Assembly: GCF_944390845.1 (NCBI RefSeq)
Contig: NZ_CALXRM010000033.1
Span: 1-33,479, forward strand
DNA: 33,479 nucleotides
Direction: 5' to 3'
Origin: an uncultured Brachyspira sp.
Lineage (GTDB): Bacteria > Spirochaetota > Brachyspiria > Brachyspirales > Brachyspiraceae
Shown: positions 17,084 through 25,208 of the stretch, one piece after another
How positions within the stretch are numbered: position 1 is the stretch's first letter
Layout: each line of letters begins with the position of its first letter
The notes under the pieces: model-generated
What the model was told of the DNA's origin: nothing
The model's database searches: none
What the model saw: only the letters and a program-made list of their open reading frames with translations
Made by a program: the position numbers and the translations under genes

Positions 17084-18886
17084 ATGGCTAAAAAAGAAGT
17101 AAAATTTATGCTAACAGCATTCAGAGACGGATTCCAGTCTGTTTATGGTGCTAGAGTATTATCTAAAGATTTTATGCCAGCAGTAGAAGCATTTGTTAAG
17201 GCTGGTGTTACATATTTTGAATCCGGCGGCGGAGCAACATTCCAAAGTGCATTCTTCTATAATAATGAGAATGCTTTTGATGTAATGGATACATTCAGAA
17301 AAACAGTAGGTCCTGATGTTAATTTACAAACTTTAGCAAGAGGTGTAAACGTAGTAGGTTTGGAATCTCAGCCTAGAGAAATGATTAAATTACATGCTGA
17401 TCTATTTAAAAAACATGGTATTACAACAATTAGAAACTTTGACGCTTTAAATGATGTTAATAACCTTATTTTCAGCGGTAAATGTATTAAAGATGCAGGA
17501 TTAAAACACCAAGTATGTGTTACTATGATGGCACTTCCTCCAGGATGTGAAGGTGCACATGATGCTGCATTCTATGGAAAAGTATTAACTCAAATTAAAG
17601 ATCAAGTAGATTTTGATTCAGTATGTTTCAAAGATGCTTCTGGTACAGCAACTCCTCAAGTTGTTTATGATACAATAAAAGAAGCTAGAAGAATATTAGG
17701 TAAAGATATACAAATACAAATGCACAGCCATGAAACAGCAGGTATAGGTGCAGTTCAGTATAGAGCAGCTTTAGATGCTGGTGCTGATTGTATAGACCTT
17801 TCAGCAGCTCCAGTATCAGGCGGTACTTGTCAAACAGACGTTATCGTTATGTGGCATGCTTTAAGAGGTACAGAATATAGTCTTAACATAGATATAGATA
17901 AAATCAGAGAAGCTGAAGAAGTATTCAAAGATTGTATGAAAGATTATTTCTTACCACCTGAAAGTAGAACAGTAGAGCCTATGATTCCATTTGCTCCAAT
18001 GCCTGGCGGTGCTTTAACAGCTAATACTCAAATGATGAGAGATATTAATGTAATGAATAGATTCCCAGAAGTTATTAGAGCTATGACTGAAGTAGTTAAA
18101 AAAGGCGGTTTTGGTACTTCTGTAACTCCAGTATCTCAATTCTATTTCCAACAAGCATTTAACAATGTAATGCAAGGTAATTGGAAGAAAATAGCTGATG
18201 GTTATGGTAAAATGGTATTAGGTTACTTTGGTAAAACTCCATCTACACCAGATCCAGAAATAGTAAAAATAGCTAGCGAACAATTAGGTTTACAGCCTAC
18301 TACTGAATTAGCTATGGATATAGATGATAAAAATCCTAAAAAAGGTAGAAAAGCTGCTGAACAAGCATTAAAAGATGCAGGTATTACAGATCTTTCAGAT
18401 GAAAATGTATTTATAGCTGCTGCTTGTAAAGAAAAAGGTATTCAATTCCTTAAAGGCGAAGCTAAACTTGGTATTAGAAAAAATGCTGGCGGTGCTTCTG
18501 AAGGCGTTAAAGCTACTAGCAATGAAGTTACTGTTACAGTTGGCGGTTCTAGCTATGGTGTAAAAATAGAAAATGGTAAAGCTATAGTTGATGGCGTAAG
18601 CTATGATTATACTATTAAAGATGGTATAGTTGCTGGTGCTGCTCAATCAGCTGCTCCTGCTTCAAGCGGTTCTGCTACTCCTATAACAGCTGGCTTACCT
18701 GGTACAGTATTAAAAATAGTTGCTCCTGTAGGTACACAAGTTAAAGATGGTTCTACTATTTTAGTTGTAGAAGCTATGAAAATGGAAGTAGAAATAAAAT
18801 CTTCAGCTAATGGAGTTGTAAAAGAAGTAAAAGTTAAACCTGGTGACGCGGTAGTTGCTGGTCAAGAATTGGCTATAGTAGGTTAA
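17084..18886 (+). CDS. oadA: Oxaloacetate decarboxylase alpha subunit (carboxyltransferase plus biotin carrier)
   Basis: This 600-aa cytoplasmic subunit moves the carboxyl group from oxaloacetate to biotin, giving pyruvate. The carboxyltransferase barrel shows FRDGFQS (13-19), FKDASG (182-187, active-site Lys183) and the metal-binding MHSHE (His214, His216). Residues about 300-500 are the PYC_OADA-type domain. An Ala/Ser/Pro hinge (about 515-530) leads to a biotinyl domain with EAMKM, where Lys566 is the biotin attachment site. AGGAG precedes the ATG. The gamma and beta neighbours make the Na+-pump assignment much more likely than a pyruvate carboxylase B subunit. GCT/GGT-rich codons and good ribosome-binding sites suggest strong expression. 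Confidence 0.95.
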   Translation: MAKKEVKFMLTAFRDGFQSVYGARVLSKDFMPAVEAFVKAGVTYFESGGGATFQSAFFYNNENAFDVMDTFRKTVGPDVNLQTLARGVNVVGLESQPREMIKLHADLFKKHGITTIRNFDALNDVNNLIFSGKCIKDAGLKHQVCVTMMALPPGCEGAHDAAFYGKVLTQIKDQVDFDSVCFKDASGTATPQVVYDTIKEARRILGKDIQIQMHSHETAGIGAVQYRAALDAGADCIDLSAAPVSGGTCQTDVIVMWHALRGTEYSLNIDIDKIREAEEVFKDCMKDYFLPPESRTVEPMIPFAPMPGGALTANTQMMRDINVMNRFPEVIRAMTEVVKKGGFGTSVTPVSQFYFQQAFNNVMQGNWKKIADGYGKMVLGYFGKTPSTPDPEIVKIASEQLGLQPTTELAMDIDDKNPKKGRKAAEQALKDAGITDLSDENVFIAAACKEKGIQFLKGEAKLGIRKNAGGASEGVKATSNEVTVTVGGSSYGVKIENGKAIVDGVSYDYTIKDGIVAGAAQSAAPASSGSATPITAGLPGTVLKIVAPVGTQVKDGSTILVVEAMKMEVEIKSSANGVVKEVKVKPGDAVVAGQELAIVG

Positions 18887-18913
18887 TAGCTGATTTTAAG
18901 GAGATAAAAAAGA

Positions 18914-20290
18914 ATGAGAAAAGTATTTTTAGTATTTGCACTTATCTTTATGACAGCATCAGTTGTGTTGCCACAAGAAAGTGCTGAGGAACCTATTAAT
19001 ATAAAAGATTCACTTATTTCTTTAGTAAGAAATACAGCTTTTGGCGGATTCTTCCCTAGAAGCGAACAAGAAATAGCTGCTGCTCAGGCTAAAGCTGAAA
19101 AAAGTAAACAAGAAAAATATCAAACTAAATTAAATGATATAAAAGTAAAATCTGCTCCTCTATGGCAGAATGCTATAATGATTTGTGTAGGTTTGCTTTT
19201 AGTATATCTTGCTATAGCTAAAGGATTTGAACCATTACTTCTTATTCCTATAGGTATGGGAGGAATTTTAGCTAATATTCCTATAGCAAATATTGCGGCT
19301 TTGCCTGTAGTAGAAATTATGAACGGTATACCTGTTACTATAAGCAGCGGCGGTTTTTTAGGTCAAATATACACTTTTGGTATTGAATCAGGTTTATTCC
19401 CATTATTCATATTTATTGGTGTTGGTGCTATGACAGACTTTGGTCCGCTTATTGCTAACCCTAAAACTGCTTTATTAGGTGCTGCTGCTCAAATAGGTAT
19501 ATTCGGTACTTTATTAGGTGCTATGATAATATCTACATACATACCGGTAATTTCTTTCACATTAAAAGATGCTGCTTCAATAGGTATTATCGGAGGTGCT
19601 GACGGTCCTACAGCTATATTTACAGCTTCAAGACTTTCTCCTCATTTATTGGGTGCTATTGCGGTTGCTGCTTATTCTTATATGGCTTTAGTTCCTATAA
19701 TACAGCCTCCTATTATGAAATGGCTTACTACTGAAAATGAAAGAAAAATTGAGATGAAACAGCTTCGTCCTGTTAGTAAAAGAGAAAAAATCATTTTCCC
19801 TCTTACTGTTATAATACTTGTTGCTTTATTATTGCCAGATGCTGCTCCATTAATTGGTGCTTTAATGTTTGGTAATTTAATTAAAGAATCTGGCGTTACT
19901 GAAAGACTTTCTAAAACTGCTCAAAATGAACTTATCAATATCGTTACAATAATGTTGGGATTATCTGTTGGCAGTAAATTAGCTGCTGATAAATTCTTAC
20001 GTTTTGAAACATTGGGTATATTGGTATTAGGTTTAATAGCATTTGCTATGGGTACAGCAGGCGGAGTACTTCTTGCTAAATTTATGAACTTATTCAGCAA
20101 AGACAAAATCAATCCTCTTATCGGAGCTGCTGGCGTATCTGCTGTTCCTATGGCTGCCAGAGTTGCTAACAAAATAGGACAGGAGGCTAATCCTCATAAC
20201 TTTTTACTTATGCATGCTATGGGTCCAAACGTTTCAGGAGTAATTGGTTCTGCAGTTGCTGCTGGTGTACTTTTGGCTATATTAGGTTAA
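18914..20290 (+). CDS. oadB: Na+-pumping oxaloacetate decarboxylase beta subunit with N-terminal extension
   Basis: OadB is the integral membrane subunit that decarboxylates carboxybiotin and pumps Na+ out. Family hallmarks are clear: [25 protein letters not shown] (about 99-123), [10 protein letters not shown] with Asp175, and [13 protein letters not shown] (224-236). The N-terminus is unusual. Residues 1-21 look like a signal peptide ([20 protein letters not shown]) and residues 48-82 are a charged Gln/Lys-rich stretch, whereas E. coli/Klebsiella-type OadB begins close to residue 33 of this protein. GGAG lies before the ATG. It follows oadA by 27 bases and ends at a strong terminator. Confidence 0.93.
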   Translation: MRKVFLVFALIFMTASVVLPQESAEEPINIKDSLISLVRNTAFGGFFPRSEQEIAAAQAKAEKSKQEKYQTKLNDIKVKSAPLWQNAIMICVGLLLVYLAIAKGFEPLLLIPIGMGGILANIPIANIAALPVVEIMNGIPVTISSGGFLGQIYTFGIESGLFPLFIFIGVGAMTDFGPLIANPKTALLGAAAQIGIFGTLLGAMIISTYIPVISFTLKDAASIGIIGGADGPTAIFTASRLSPHLLGAIAVAAYSYMALVPIIQPPIMKWLTTENERKIEMKQLRPVSKREKIIFPLTVIILVALLLPDAAPLIGALMFGNLIKESGVTERLSKTAQNELINIVTIMLGLSVGSKLAADKFLRFETLGILVLGLIAFAMGTAGGVLLAKFMNLFSKDKINPLIGAAGVSAVPMAARVANKIGQEANPHNFLLMHAMGPNVSGVIGSAVAAGVLLAILG

Positions 20291-20310
20291 TAAGTATATT
20301 TAAATAAATA

Positions 20311-20343
20311 AAAGGAAGCTCAATTATTTGGGCTTCCTTTTTT
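20311..20343 (+). terminator. Terminator of the oadGAB operon
   Basis: AAAGGAAGC pairs with GCTTCCTTT across a short loop and is followed by a run of T. It lies 20 bases after the oadB stop. Confidence 0.9.
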
Positions 20344-20387
20344 ATTGAAAAATTTTTATTGAGTCTATTATTTATAATTTATTTTTA

Positions 20388-21347
20388 TTATAACTCTGTA
20401 CAGAAACCTTTATATTTCTCTATATATCCTACAGGATTATATGACATTTTTGCTTTTCTAAGTCCCAAATCTCCAACATCTTGTTCTCTATTAACGAATT
20501 TAAATCTTTCATAATCATTTATATAGTTTTTTAAATTCTCCAAAAACATTCTGTTTATAGCTTGATATGTGCCTTTATAATTTCTATCTCCTCTTTCTGA
20601 ATGAACTACTATAGTATCTCTCATACTTAAATCGGCTATGGTGTAAGCTACTATTTTGCTATCAATATAAATAGCTCCTCCAATGATATTATCTATAGTA
20701 TCCCAATTATCTAGCAAAGTTCTTATCATTATAGTATCAGCTTCGGCTCTAACTTCATGGGATAATAGTTTATTACTATCGAAAGCCTCACATTCTTCAG
20801 CATCATTGATTTGATATGAATCATTATTTTTCTTCTCGTCTTCTTCCCATTTAGCCTCAAACTCAAGTATATCCTGCACAATACTTTTATCTATTGATTT
20901 ATATTCAAATTCATTTTTTATGAATTGATTATATAAATTCTTTTTATTATGAAATTTTTTACCAGGTAAGGTAGCTAGTTCATTGAAATCGTATATATAT
21001 TCCCATTCATCTCTAGTTTCTTTTACCTTTATTTTTGTAGTCTTTTCCCAAAATAATGCAAGTTCTTTTGGAATTCTTATTATAGTTTCACCAGAAATTT
21101 CACAAGGGCTAAAATCATTACAAAAATTCGCATTGAACCAATCACCTACAGGTGCCCAATATATTGTGTAAGGAGATTTTTGTCTTATCCAAACTAATTT
21201 TTCAGTAAATGCCCATTCAAGCATATATATATCTTTTAATCCCAACAGATTCATAAATGTATAATCAGCAGACTGATGAGGTGTTATAGAGAAATATTTA
21301 TGATAAAGTTCCTGTTTTTCTAATGAAATAGGCTCAAAATTAAGCAT
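20388..21347 (-). CDS. DUF2156 / LPG-synthase C-terminal-like protein
   Basis: This 319-aa soluble protein matches the DUF2156 pattern, a double-GNAT fold related to the catalytic domain of phosphatidylglycerol lysyltransferase MprF. Seen features include FEPISLEKQELYHKYF near the start, an N-terminal Y-T-F-MNLLGL segment, KKNLYNQFIK in the middle, and the C-terminal GTYQAINRMFLENL...FVNREQDVGDLGLRKAKMSYNP, the family's best-preserved part. There are no membrane spans, so this is not a whole MprF. A TTG at 21389 begins the open frame, but AAAGGAT sits before the ATG at 21347, so I start there. The substrate is unknown. Confidence 0.85.
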   Translation of the reverse strand: MLNFEPISLEKQELYHKYFSITPHQSADYTFMNLLGLKDIYMLEWAFTEKLVWIRQKSPYTIYWAPVGDWFNANFCNDFSPCEISGETIIRIPKELALFWEKTTKIKVKETRDEWEYIYDFNELATLPGKKFHNKKNLYNQFIKNEFEYKSIDKSIVQDILEFEAKWEEDEKKNNDSYQINDAEECEAFDSNKLLSHEVRAEADTIMIRTLLDNWDTIDNIIGGAIYIDSKIVAYTIADLSMRDTIVVHSERGDRNYKGTYQAINRMFLENLKNYINDYERFKFVNREQDVGDLGLRKAKMSYNPVGYIEKYKGFCTEL

Positions 21348-21430
21348 ATATTTTTTATCCTTTAAAATTTTAAAATTATTAACGTTCAATTATATATTAA
21401 AATTAATTAATGTAAATGCTATATTAAAGC

Positions 21431-21985
21431 TTACAATACAGATTTACCCATTTCAAATGCTTTTGCTGCTTGTTCATTTCCTTTTATATCTCCAATGTTA
21501 AGTACTCCTCCAACTATTAAATATCCTAAATTTTTCCAGCCCAAATAATTTAATAAATATTGATAATATTCTATAACAGGTTTAGAATTATTTTCATCAT
21601 TTCCTTCTGCAGCCATTAACATAAAACATTCTTTGTATGGAGTTTTATAATTCGGGTCTATTTCTGTAACAGCAAATAATCTATCTATAACCATTTTTAA
21701 TTGAGAAGAGAAAGCCCAATAATACATAGGAGAAGCTAATACTACTATATCAGCTTCTTTATAATATGGGTATATTTTATCCATATCGTCTTTTTGAGAA
21801 CAAGGACTATCAGGATTTTTACCGCCTTTTAAACATCCTTTACAGCAATGTATATTCATTCTGTCTAAATCAAATTTTATTATTTCATTTTCATTTAGTT
21901 TTGCACCTTTAGTAAATTCTTCTATCAAAGCAGAAGTATTACCATTTAATCTAGGGCTTCCATTTAATATTAATATTTTTTTCAT
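21431..21985 (-). CDS. NADPH-dependent FMN reductase / flavodoxin-fold oxidoreductase
   Basis: This 184-aa cytoplasmic flavoprotein has the FMN phosphate loop GSPRLNGNTS (9-18) and a second FMN contact region, ASPMYYWAFSSQLKMVIDR. A cysteine group CCxxC...C (47-62) lies before QKDDM, the usual site of a Cys-rich segment in this family; iron-sulfur binding is possible but not shown. AGGAG precedes the ATG. It is divergent from an HxlR regulator, and the two start codons are 111 bases apart. A promoter, TTGATA (22043-22038), 17 bases, TATAAT (22020-22015), drives it. Stress-responsive quinone or nitro reduction is the usual role for such pairs; that is inference. Confidence 0.88.
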   Translation of the reverse strand: MKKILILNGSPRLNGNTSALIEEFTKGAKLNENEIIKFDLDRMNIHCCKGCLKGGKNPDSPCSQKDDMDKIYPYYKEADIVVLASPMYYWAFSSQLKMVIDRLFAVTEIDPNYKTPYKECFMLMAAEGNDENNSKPVIEYYQYLLNYLGWKNLGYLIVGGVLNIGDIKGNEQAAKAFEMGKSVL

Positions 21986-22014
21986 TTTTCACTCCTTTTA
22001 TTATTGATATTATA

Positions 22015-22087
22015 ATTATATTGCTATATATTATTATTATCAAGTACTAACAAAAATGTTATATACTAACTAAAAGTAAAGTATAAA
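22015..22087. promoter_or_regulatory. Divergent promoter region with candidate HxlR operator
   Basis: The leftward promoter TTGATA-17-TATAAT (22043 to 22015) serves the flavin reductase. A rightward -10 box TATAAA (22082-22087) with a weak TTATAT (22059-22064) serves hxlR. Between them is a perfect inverted repeat TAACA-AAAA-TGTTA (22048-22061) and a direct repeat TACTAAC (22045-22051 and 22064-22070, 19 bases apart, near two helical turns). Either could be the regulator's site. Confidence 0.55.
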
Positions 22088-22096
22088 AGGATTATT

Positions 22097-22429
22097 ATGA
22101 AAAAAGATGATTTAAAAGAAAAATATATGGAAGATACAGGTTTTGCATATACGATGTCTTTAATATCTGGTAAATATAAAATGATAATATTGTATATATT
22201 GTCAGAATTAAAAGTGGTAAGATATAATGAATTAAAAAGAATAATATCTAATATATCGCATAAAACATTAAGCTTATCATTAAAAGAATTAGAAAAAGAT
22301 GATTTAGTAAGCAGAAAAGAATATCCTCAAATACCGCCTAAAGTAGAGTATAGTTTATCTAAAAGAGGTAAATCTTTAATACCAATATTAGATGCTATAT
22401 GTGTTTGGGGCGAGAAAAATAGAAAATAG
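22097..22429 (+). CDS. HxlR-family winged-helix transcriptional regulator
   Basis: This 110-aa dimeric DNA-binding protein has the HxlR signature: YTMSLISGKYKMIILYIL (18-35), the recognition helix around NELKRIISNISHKTLSLSLKELEKDDLVSRKEY (45-76), and the wing ending VEYSLSKRGKSLIPIL (83-98). In redox-sensing members (YodB, HypR) a cysteine precedes the first helix. Here that position is Phe16 and the only cysteine is Cys102, near the C-terminus, so a thiol switch of that type is not supported. The gene is divergent from a flavin reductase it probably controls, along with itself. AGGAT precedes the ATG. Confidence 0.9.
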   Translation: MKKDDLKEKYMEDTGFAYTMSLISGKYKMIILYILSELKVVRYNELKRIISNISHKTLSLSLKELEKDDLVSRKEYPQIPPKVEYSLSKRGKSLIPILDAICVWGEKNRK

Positions 22430-22443
22430 TTAAAAGCAAAATA

Positions 22444-22504
22444 AAAAGCGAGTAAATAAAGTCACATGTGTGTCTACTATATCCGGACTTTATCTCGCTT
22501 TTAT
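22444..22504. terminator. Bidirectional terminator after hxlR
   Basis: AAAAAGCGAG...ATAAAGTC pairs with GACTTTAT.CTCGCTTTTT, leaving a three-base bulge and a roughly 22-base loop. A-runs and T-runs flank it, so it can serve both hxlR and the convergent SRPBCC gene. Confidence 0.8.
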
Positions 22505-22528
22505 ATATTGTTTTTGTATAAAAAAATC

Positions 22529-23056
22529 TTATTTATTATTATTTATAAAACTTCTTATTCTTCTAAATAAATCACCTTTACCATTTTCATCTATGAGTAC
22601 ATATTTTAGCATAAATCTTAAATATGGATGATATACATACATAGTTTCTTTAACAGTTAATCTTGTTCTATTATTCTCAGCATCTTCTAATATATAAGTC
22701 CATAAAGCAGTATATTCGTTCTCTGTTTTTACCATAGATATTTCACTGTTTTCAATTCTTCTTACTTCAATAAGCTCCTGATAAGTTCTTCTGTTTGAAT
22801 AAGTCTGCATTATTTTTAATTTATCTTGTCCTATTTTTTCAACACGCACTATAGAAATGTATTTTAGCCAAGCAGGGTAGTTTTCATAATCTATTAATAA
22901 ATGATATAATTCATTTCTAGGTATATTGAATACTTCTGTTTTTTCTTTTGTAAATGAAGGTGGTATTCTCTTTCCTATAAATGTTGGAAGAAAAATCATT
23001 ACTGCCATTAAAATTAAGGGTAAAATTATAAAAATTGGTATTAAATATATTAACAT
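22529..23056 (-). CDS. Membrane-anchored SRPBCC/START-like protein
   Basis: This 175-aa protein has one N-terminal membrane span (about 3-27) and then a SRPBCC (polyketide cyclase/START-like) domain. Visible signature elements are VFNIPRNELYHLLIDYENYPAWLKYISIVRVEK (42-74) and the later strands WTYILEDAENNRTRLTVKETMYV, a hydrophobic ligand-pocket fold. No catalytic residue is evident. The start codon directly follows the stop of the upstream permease gene, with no bases between, so the pair is co-translated. A lipid or envelope role is plausible given the partner, but unproven. Confidence 0.82.
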   Translation of the reverse strand: MLIYLIPIFIILPLILMAVMIFLPTFIGKRIPPSFTKEKTEVFNIPRNELYHLLIDYENYPAWLKYISIVRVEKIGQDKLKIMQTYSNRRTYQELIEVRRIENSEISMVKTENEYTALWTYILEDAENNRTRLTVKETMYVYHPYLRFMLKYVLIDENGKGDLFRRIRSFINNNK

Positions 23057-24373
23057 TTATTGTCCTTTTTTAGTTAAAGTATAAAATTTTGAACGATAGT
23101 ATTTATTAAAAAAGTTTTGTATTATTAAAAGAACTATACCGCAAAAAGGTACAGCAAATAATACACCTAAAAATCCAAATAATACACCGCCTATTATAGT
23201 ACTAAACATTACTGCAATAGGGTGTATTTGAACTGATTTTCCTAATATTTTAGGAGCCATTAATCCGGAATCTAATATTTGTATCAAACCATATATTATA
23301 CACATTTTCAAGGCTCCTTGCCACCATACAGGCTCTGTTATAATACCTGATAATAATGCTACTATAAAGGCTACAAATGGCCCTATAAACGGTATATAAT
23401 TGAGTAAGCCTCTTAATAACGCTAGTATAAATGCATATTTAGAATTGGTTACAGAAAGCAATATATAACTTATTATAAAAAATGATATAGCTAGTACTGT
23501 CATACCTCTTACATAGCTATTTATTATATAATTAGACTTTTTAATGATTTCATTAATAGATGTTTGCCATCTCATTGGTATAATTTTTATAATTTTATCT
23601 TTTATATTTTGAAAATCCAACATCAAATAAAATGTTACAAATGGAAGTATTACAAAATATGAGAATATTATACTAAATATAGATGTTATGCTTGAAATAT
23701 TCTGAAATCTAAAATCAATAAATTTCTTATAAATTAAAGTAACTATGCCATTAGTACCAAATAAAAAATCTTTTATTGTTGCAGCATCTATTGCCATATC
23801 TATATCAAAACTTTTTCCAACAGTTCTATTCAATTTTTCTGATATAGAAATCAATAAAGATGATATGGAATTGTATATTTTATCAACATATTCAGGAAGA
23901 CTTCTTGATATTACTTCCATTTCTTCTATTGTTCTTGGAAGAATAAATATAAAAAATATTATAGCTAATATTAAAAGTGGGATAAAAATTAATAATACAG
24001 CTATTATTCTAGGAATTTTATGCTGCATTTTAGTTATAAGAGGGTCGAATAAGTAGGCAATAAATATACCCCAAATAAATGGCACCACTAAATAACCCGC
24101 TTCTTTTATTACCCATAAAGTAAATAGACATACTATTAATAATATTGAAGCCTTAGCCCATATATATTTCCAAAAAGGTATTAAAGCCGATATTAATATT
24201 ATAAATAAAACTATAGGGTTGATTATTTCTCTAATTAAATAGCAAAAATAAAAAAATGCACAAGATATTATTAATACTAATAATATTTCCCCACCATTAA
24301 CCAATATTTTATTATGAGTTAATGAGTTTTCTTTATTTTTTTCCTTATTAAAAAAATTTTTTCCTATAACCAT
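23057..24373 (-). CDS. AI-2E family permease (PerM/TqsA/YdiK-like)
   Basis: This 438-aa integral membrane protein shows the family arrangement: paired N-terminal spans, a periplasmic helical region (about 140-220), and C-terminal spans with GLLNYIPFIGPFVAFIVALLSG and the closing DSGLMAPKILGKSVQIHPIAVMFSTIIGGVLFGFLGVLFAVP. That last stretch is the most diagnostic part. Members export or import diverse solutes, including Na+(Li+)/H+ antiport, so the family name is not evidence for AI-2 transport. It is the first gene of a two-gene operon with the SRPBCC gene, with abutting stop and start. Confidence 0.9.
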   Translation of the reverse strand: MVIGKNFFNKEKNKENSLTHNKILVNGGEILLVLIISCAFFYFCYLIREIINPIVLFIILISALIPFWKYIWAKASILLIVCLFTLWVIKEAGYLVVPFIWGIFIAYLFDPLITKMQHKIPRIIAVLLIFIPLLILAIIFFIFILPRTIEEMEVISRSLPEYVDKIYNSISSLLISISEKLNRTVGKSFDIDMAIDAATIKDFLFGTNGIVTLIYKKFIDFRFQNISSITSIFSIIFSYFVILPFVTFYLMLDFQNIKDKIIKIIPMRWQTSINEIIKKSNYIINSYVRGMTVLAISFFIISYILLSVTNSKYAFILALLRGLLNYIPFIGPFVAFIVALLSGIITEPVWWQGALKMCIIYGLIQILDSGLMAPKILGKSVQIHPIAVMFSTIIGGVLFGFLGVLFAVPFCGIVLLIIQNFFNKYYRSKFYTLTKKGQ

Positions 24374-24479
24374 AATATTAATTCTCTTTGTTTTTTAGTA
24401 TAATATAGCGTAAATGGTTTTTTTACAACATTTTTTATATAGAAAGTATAAAAAAATGTAATTTTTTTAAAAAAAGCAC

Positions 24480-24507
24480 TTGCTATTTTTTTGTTTGGTG
24501 TTATAAT
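24480..24507 (+). promoter_or_regulatory. Promoter of the tRNA-Ile/tRNA-Ala operon
   Basis: TTGCTA (24480-24485), a 16-base spacer and TATAAT (24502-24507) lie 27 bases before the tRNA-Ile 5' end. Both tRNA genes are downstream on the same strand before a terminator. Confidence 0.65.
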
Positions 24508-24533
24508 GCTATTCATATCGTTGATGATTAAAA

Positions 24534-24607
24534 GGGCCTGTAGCTCAGATGGCTAGAGCGTTCGACTGATAATCGAAAGGTCGGTGGTTCAATTCCTCCC
24601 AGGCCCA
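24534..24607 (+). tRNA. tRNA-Ile (anticodon GAU)
   Basis: The acceptor stem GGGCCTG pairs perfectly with CAGGCCC (24600-24606), with discriminator A. The anticodon stem-loop TTCGA-CTGATAA-TCGAA carries GAT at 24568-24570. The T arm is GGTGG-TTCAATT-CCTCC, so its third pair is a T-T mismatch. The CCA end is not encoded. It is 27 bases upstream of tRNA-Ala. Confidence 0.95.
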
Positions 24608-24634
24608 CACGCTCAGGTTCTTTAAGATACATAC

Positions 24635-24708
24635 GGGGGTTTAGCTCAGTTTGGGAGAGCGACTGCCTTGCACGCAGTAGGTCGTGGGTTCGATCCCCAT
24701 AACCTCCA
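24635..24708 (+). tRNA. tRNA-Ala (anticodon UGC)
   Basis: The acceptor stem GGGGGTT pairs with AACCTCC and includes the G3-U70 wobble (24637 with 24705), the identity element for alanyl-tRNA synthetase. The anticodon loop CTTGCAC holds TGC at 24669-24671. The T arm is GTGGG-TTCGATC-CCCAT. The discriminator is A and no CCA is encoded. Confidence 0.96.
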
Positions 24709-24719
24709 CATTAAGTTAT

Positions 24720-24763
24720 AAAAACTATCCTTTGAATTACCTCTAAGGGTAGTTTTTGTTTTA
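24720..24763 (+). terminator. Terminator of the tRNA operon
   Basis: AAAAACTATCC (24720-24730) pairs with GGGTAGTTTTT (24747-24757), with one wobble, and is followed by T-rich sequence. It lies 12 bases after tRNA-Ala. Confidence 0.85.
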
Positions 24764-24803
24764 TTAACTAATAATTTTATCACTCAATAGTGAGAGGTTA
24801 TTT

Positions 24804-25148
24804 ATGAAAAATATTATACTTGTATTTGTAATGATTATTTCTTTAATATCTATTCCTTGTAATTATTTATATTCTTTAACTCAAGATGAAGAAACTCTTT
24901 TAGATGCTGCTATTTTTGGTGATGAAGATGTTGTAGAAAAAATACTTGAGAAAAATATTAATGTTAATATACAAGATGATGTTGGAAATACTGCTCTTAT
25001 ATTAGCTTGTATGGAAGGGCATATTAAAGTAGTGGAGATTCTTGTAAAAGCTAATGCTGATAAATCTATCGTTAATAAATATGGAAATGATGCTTTATAC
25101 TATGCTAAACAAAACAATCACCCTGATATAGTTAAATTAATTCAATAA
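24804..25148 (+). CDS. Exported ankyrin-repeat protein
   Basis: This 114-aa protein starts with a hydrophobic signal peptide (about 1-24) and then carries ankyrin repeats: ETLLDAAIFGDEDVVEKILEKNINVNIQDDVGNTALILACMEGHIKVVEILVKANADKSIVNKYGNDALYYAKQNNHPDIVKLI. About two and a half repeats are present (about 30-114), with the G-NTAL-ACMEGH core being textbook. Ankyrin repeats bind proteins; the partner is unknown. The cysteine at 19 follows SIP and is a poor lipobox, so soluble periplasmic export is more likely than lipidation. GAGAGG precedes the ATG. It is monocistronic and ends at a hairpin overlapping its stop. Confidence 0.88.
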   Translation: MKNIILVFVMIISLISIPCNYLYSLTQDEETLLDAAIFGDEDVVEKILEKNINVNIQDDVGNTALILACMEGHIKVVEILVKANADKSIVNKYGNDALYYAKQNNHPDIVKLIQ

Positions 25149-25200
25149 GTAATTTTTTATTATTTATATAAATTCTATAAAAAATTACTTACTTTTTTTA
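25147..25200 (+). terminator. Terminator after the ankyrin-repeat gene
   Basis: A perfect 14-base inverted repeat, AAGTAATTTTTTAT (25147-25160) with ATAAAAAATTACTT (25177-25190), is followed by a T-run. It begins at the end of the stop codon. It also lies just after the 3' end of the convergent channel gene and may act for both. Confidence 0.75.
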
Positions 25201-25208
25201 TAAATAAT

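Noticed and set aside
23057-24373. Quorum-signal (AI-2) transport role for the AI-2E family protein
   Set aside because: The family name is historical; members have varied substrates and no luxS or lsr-like genes are present here.
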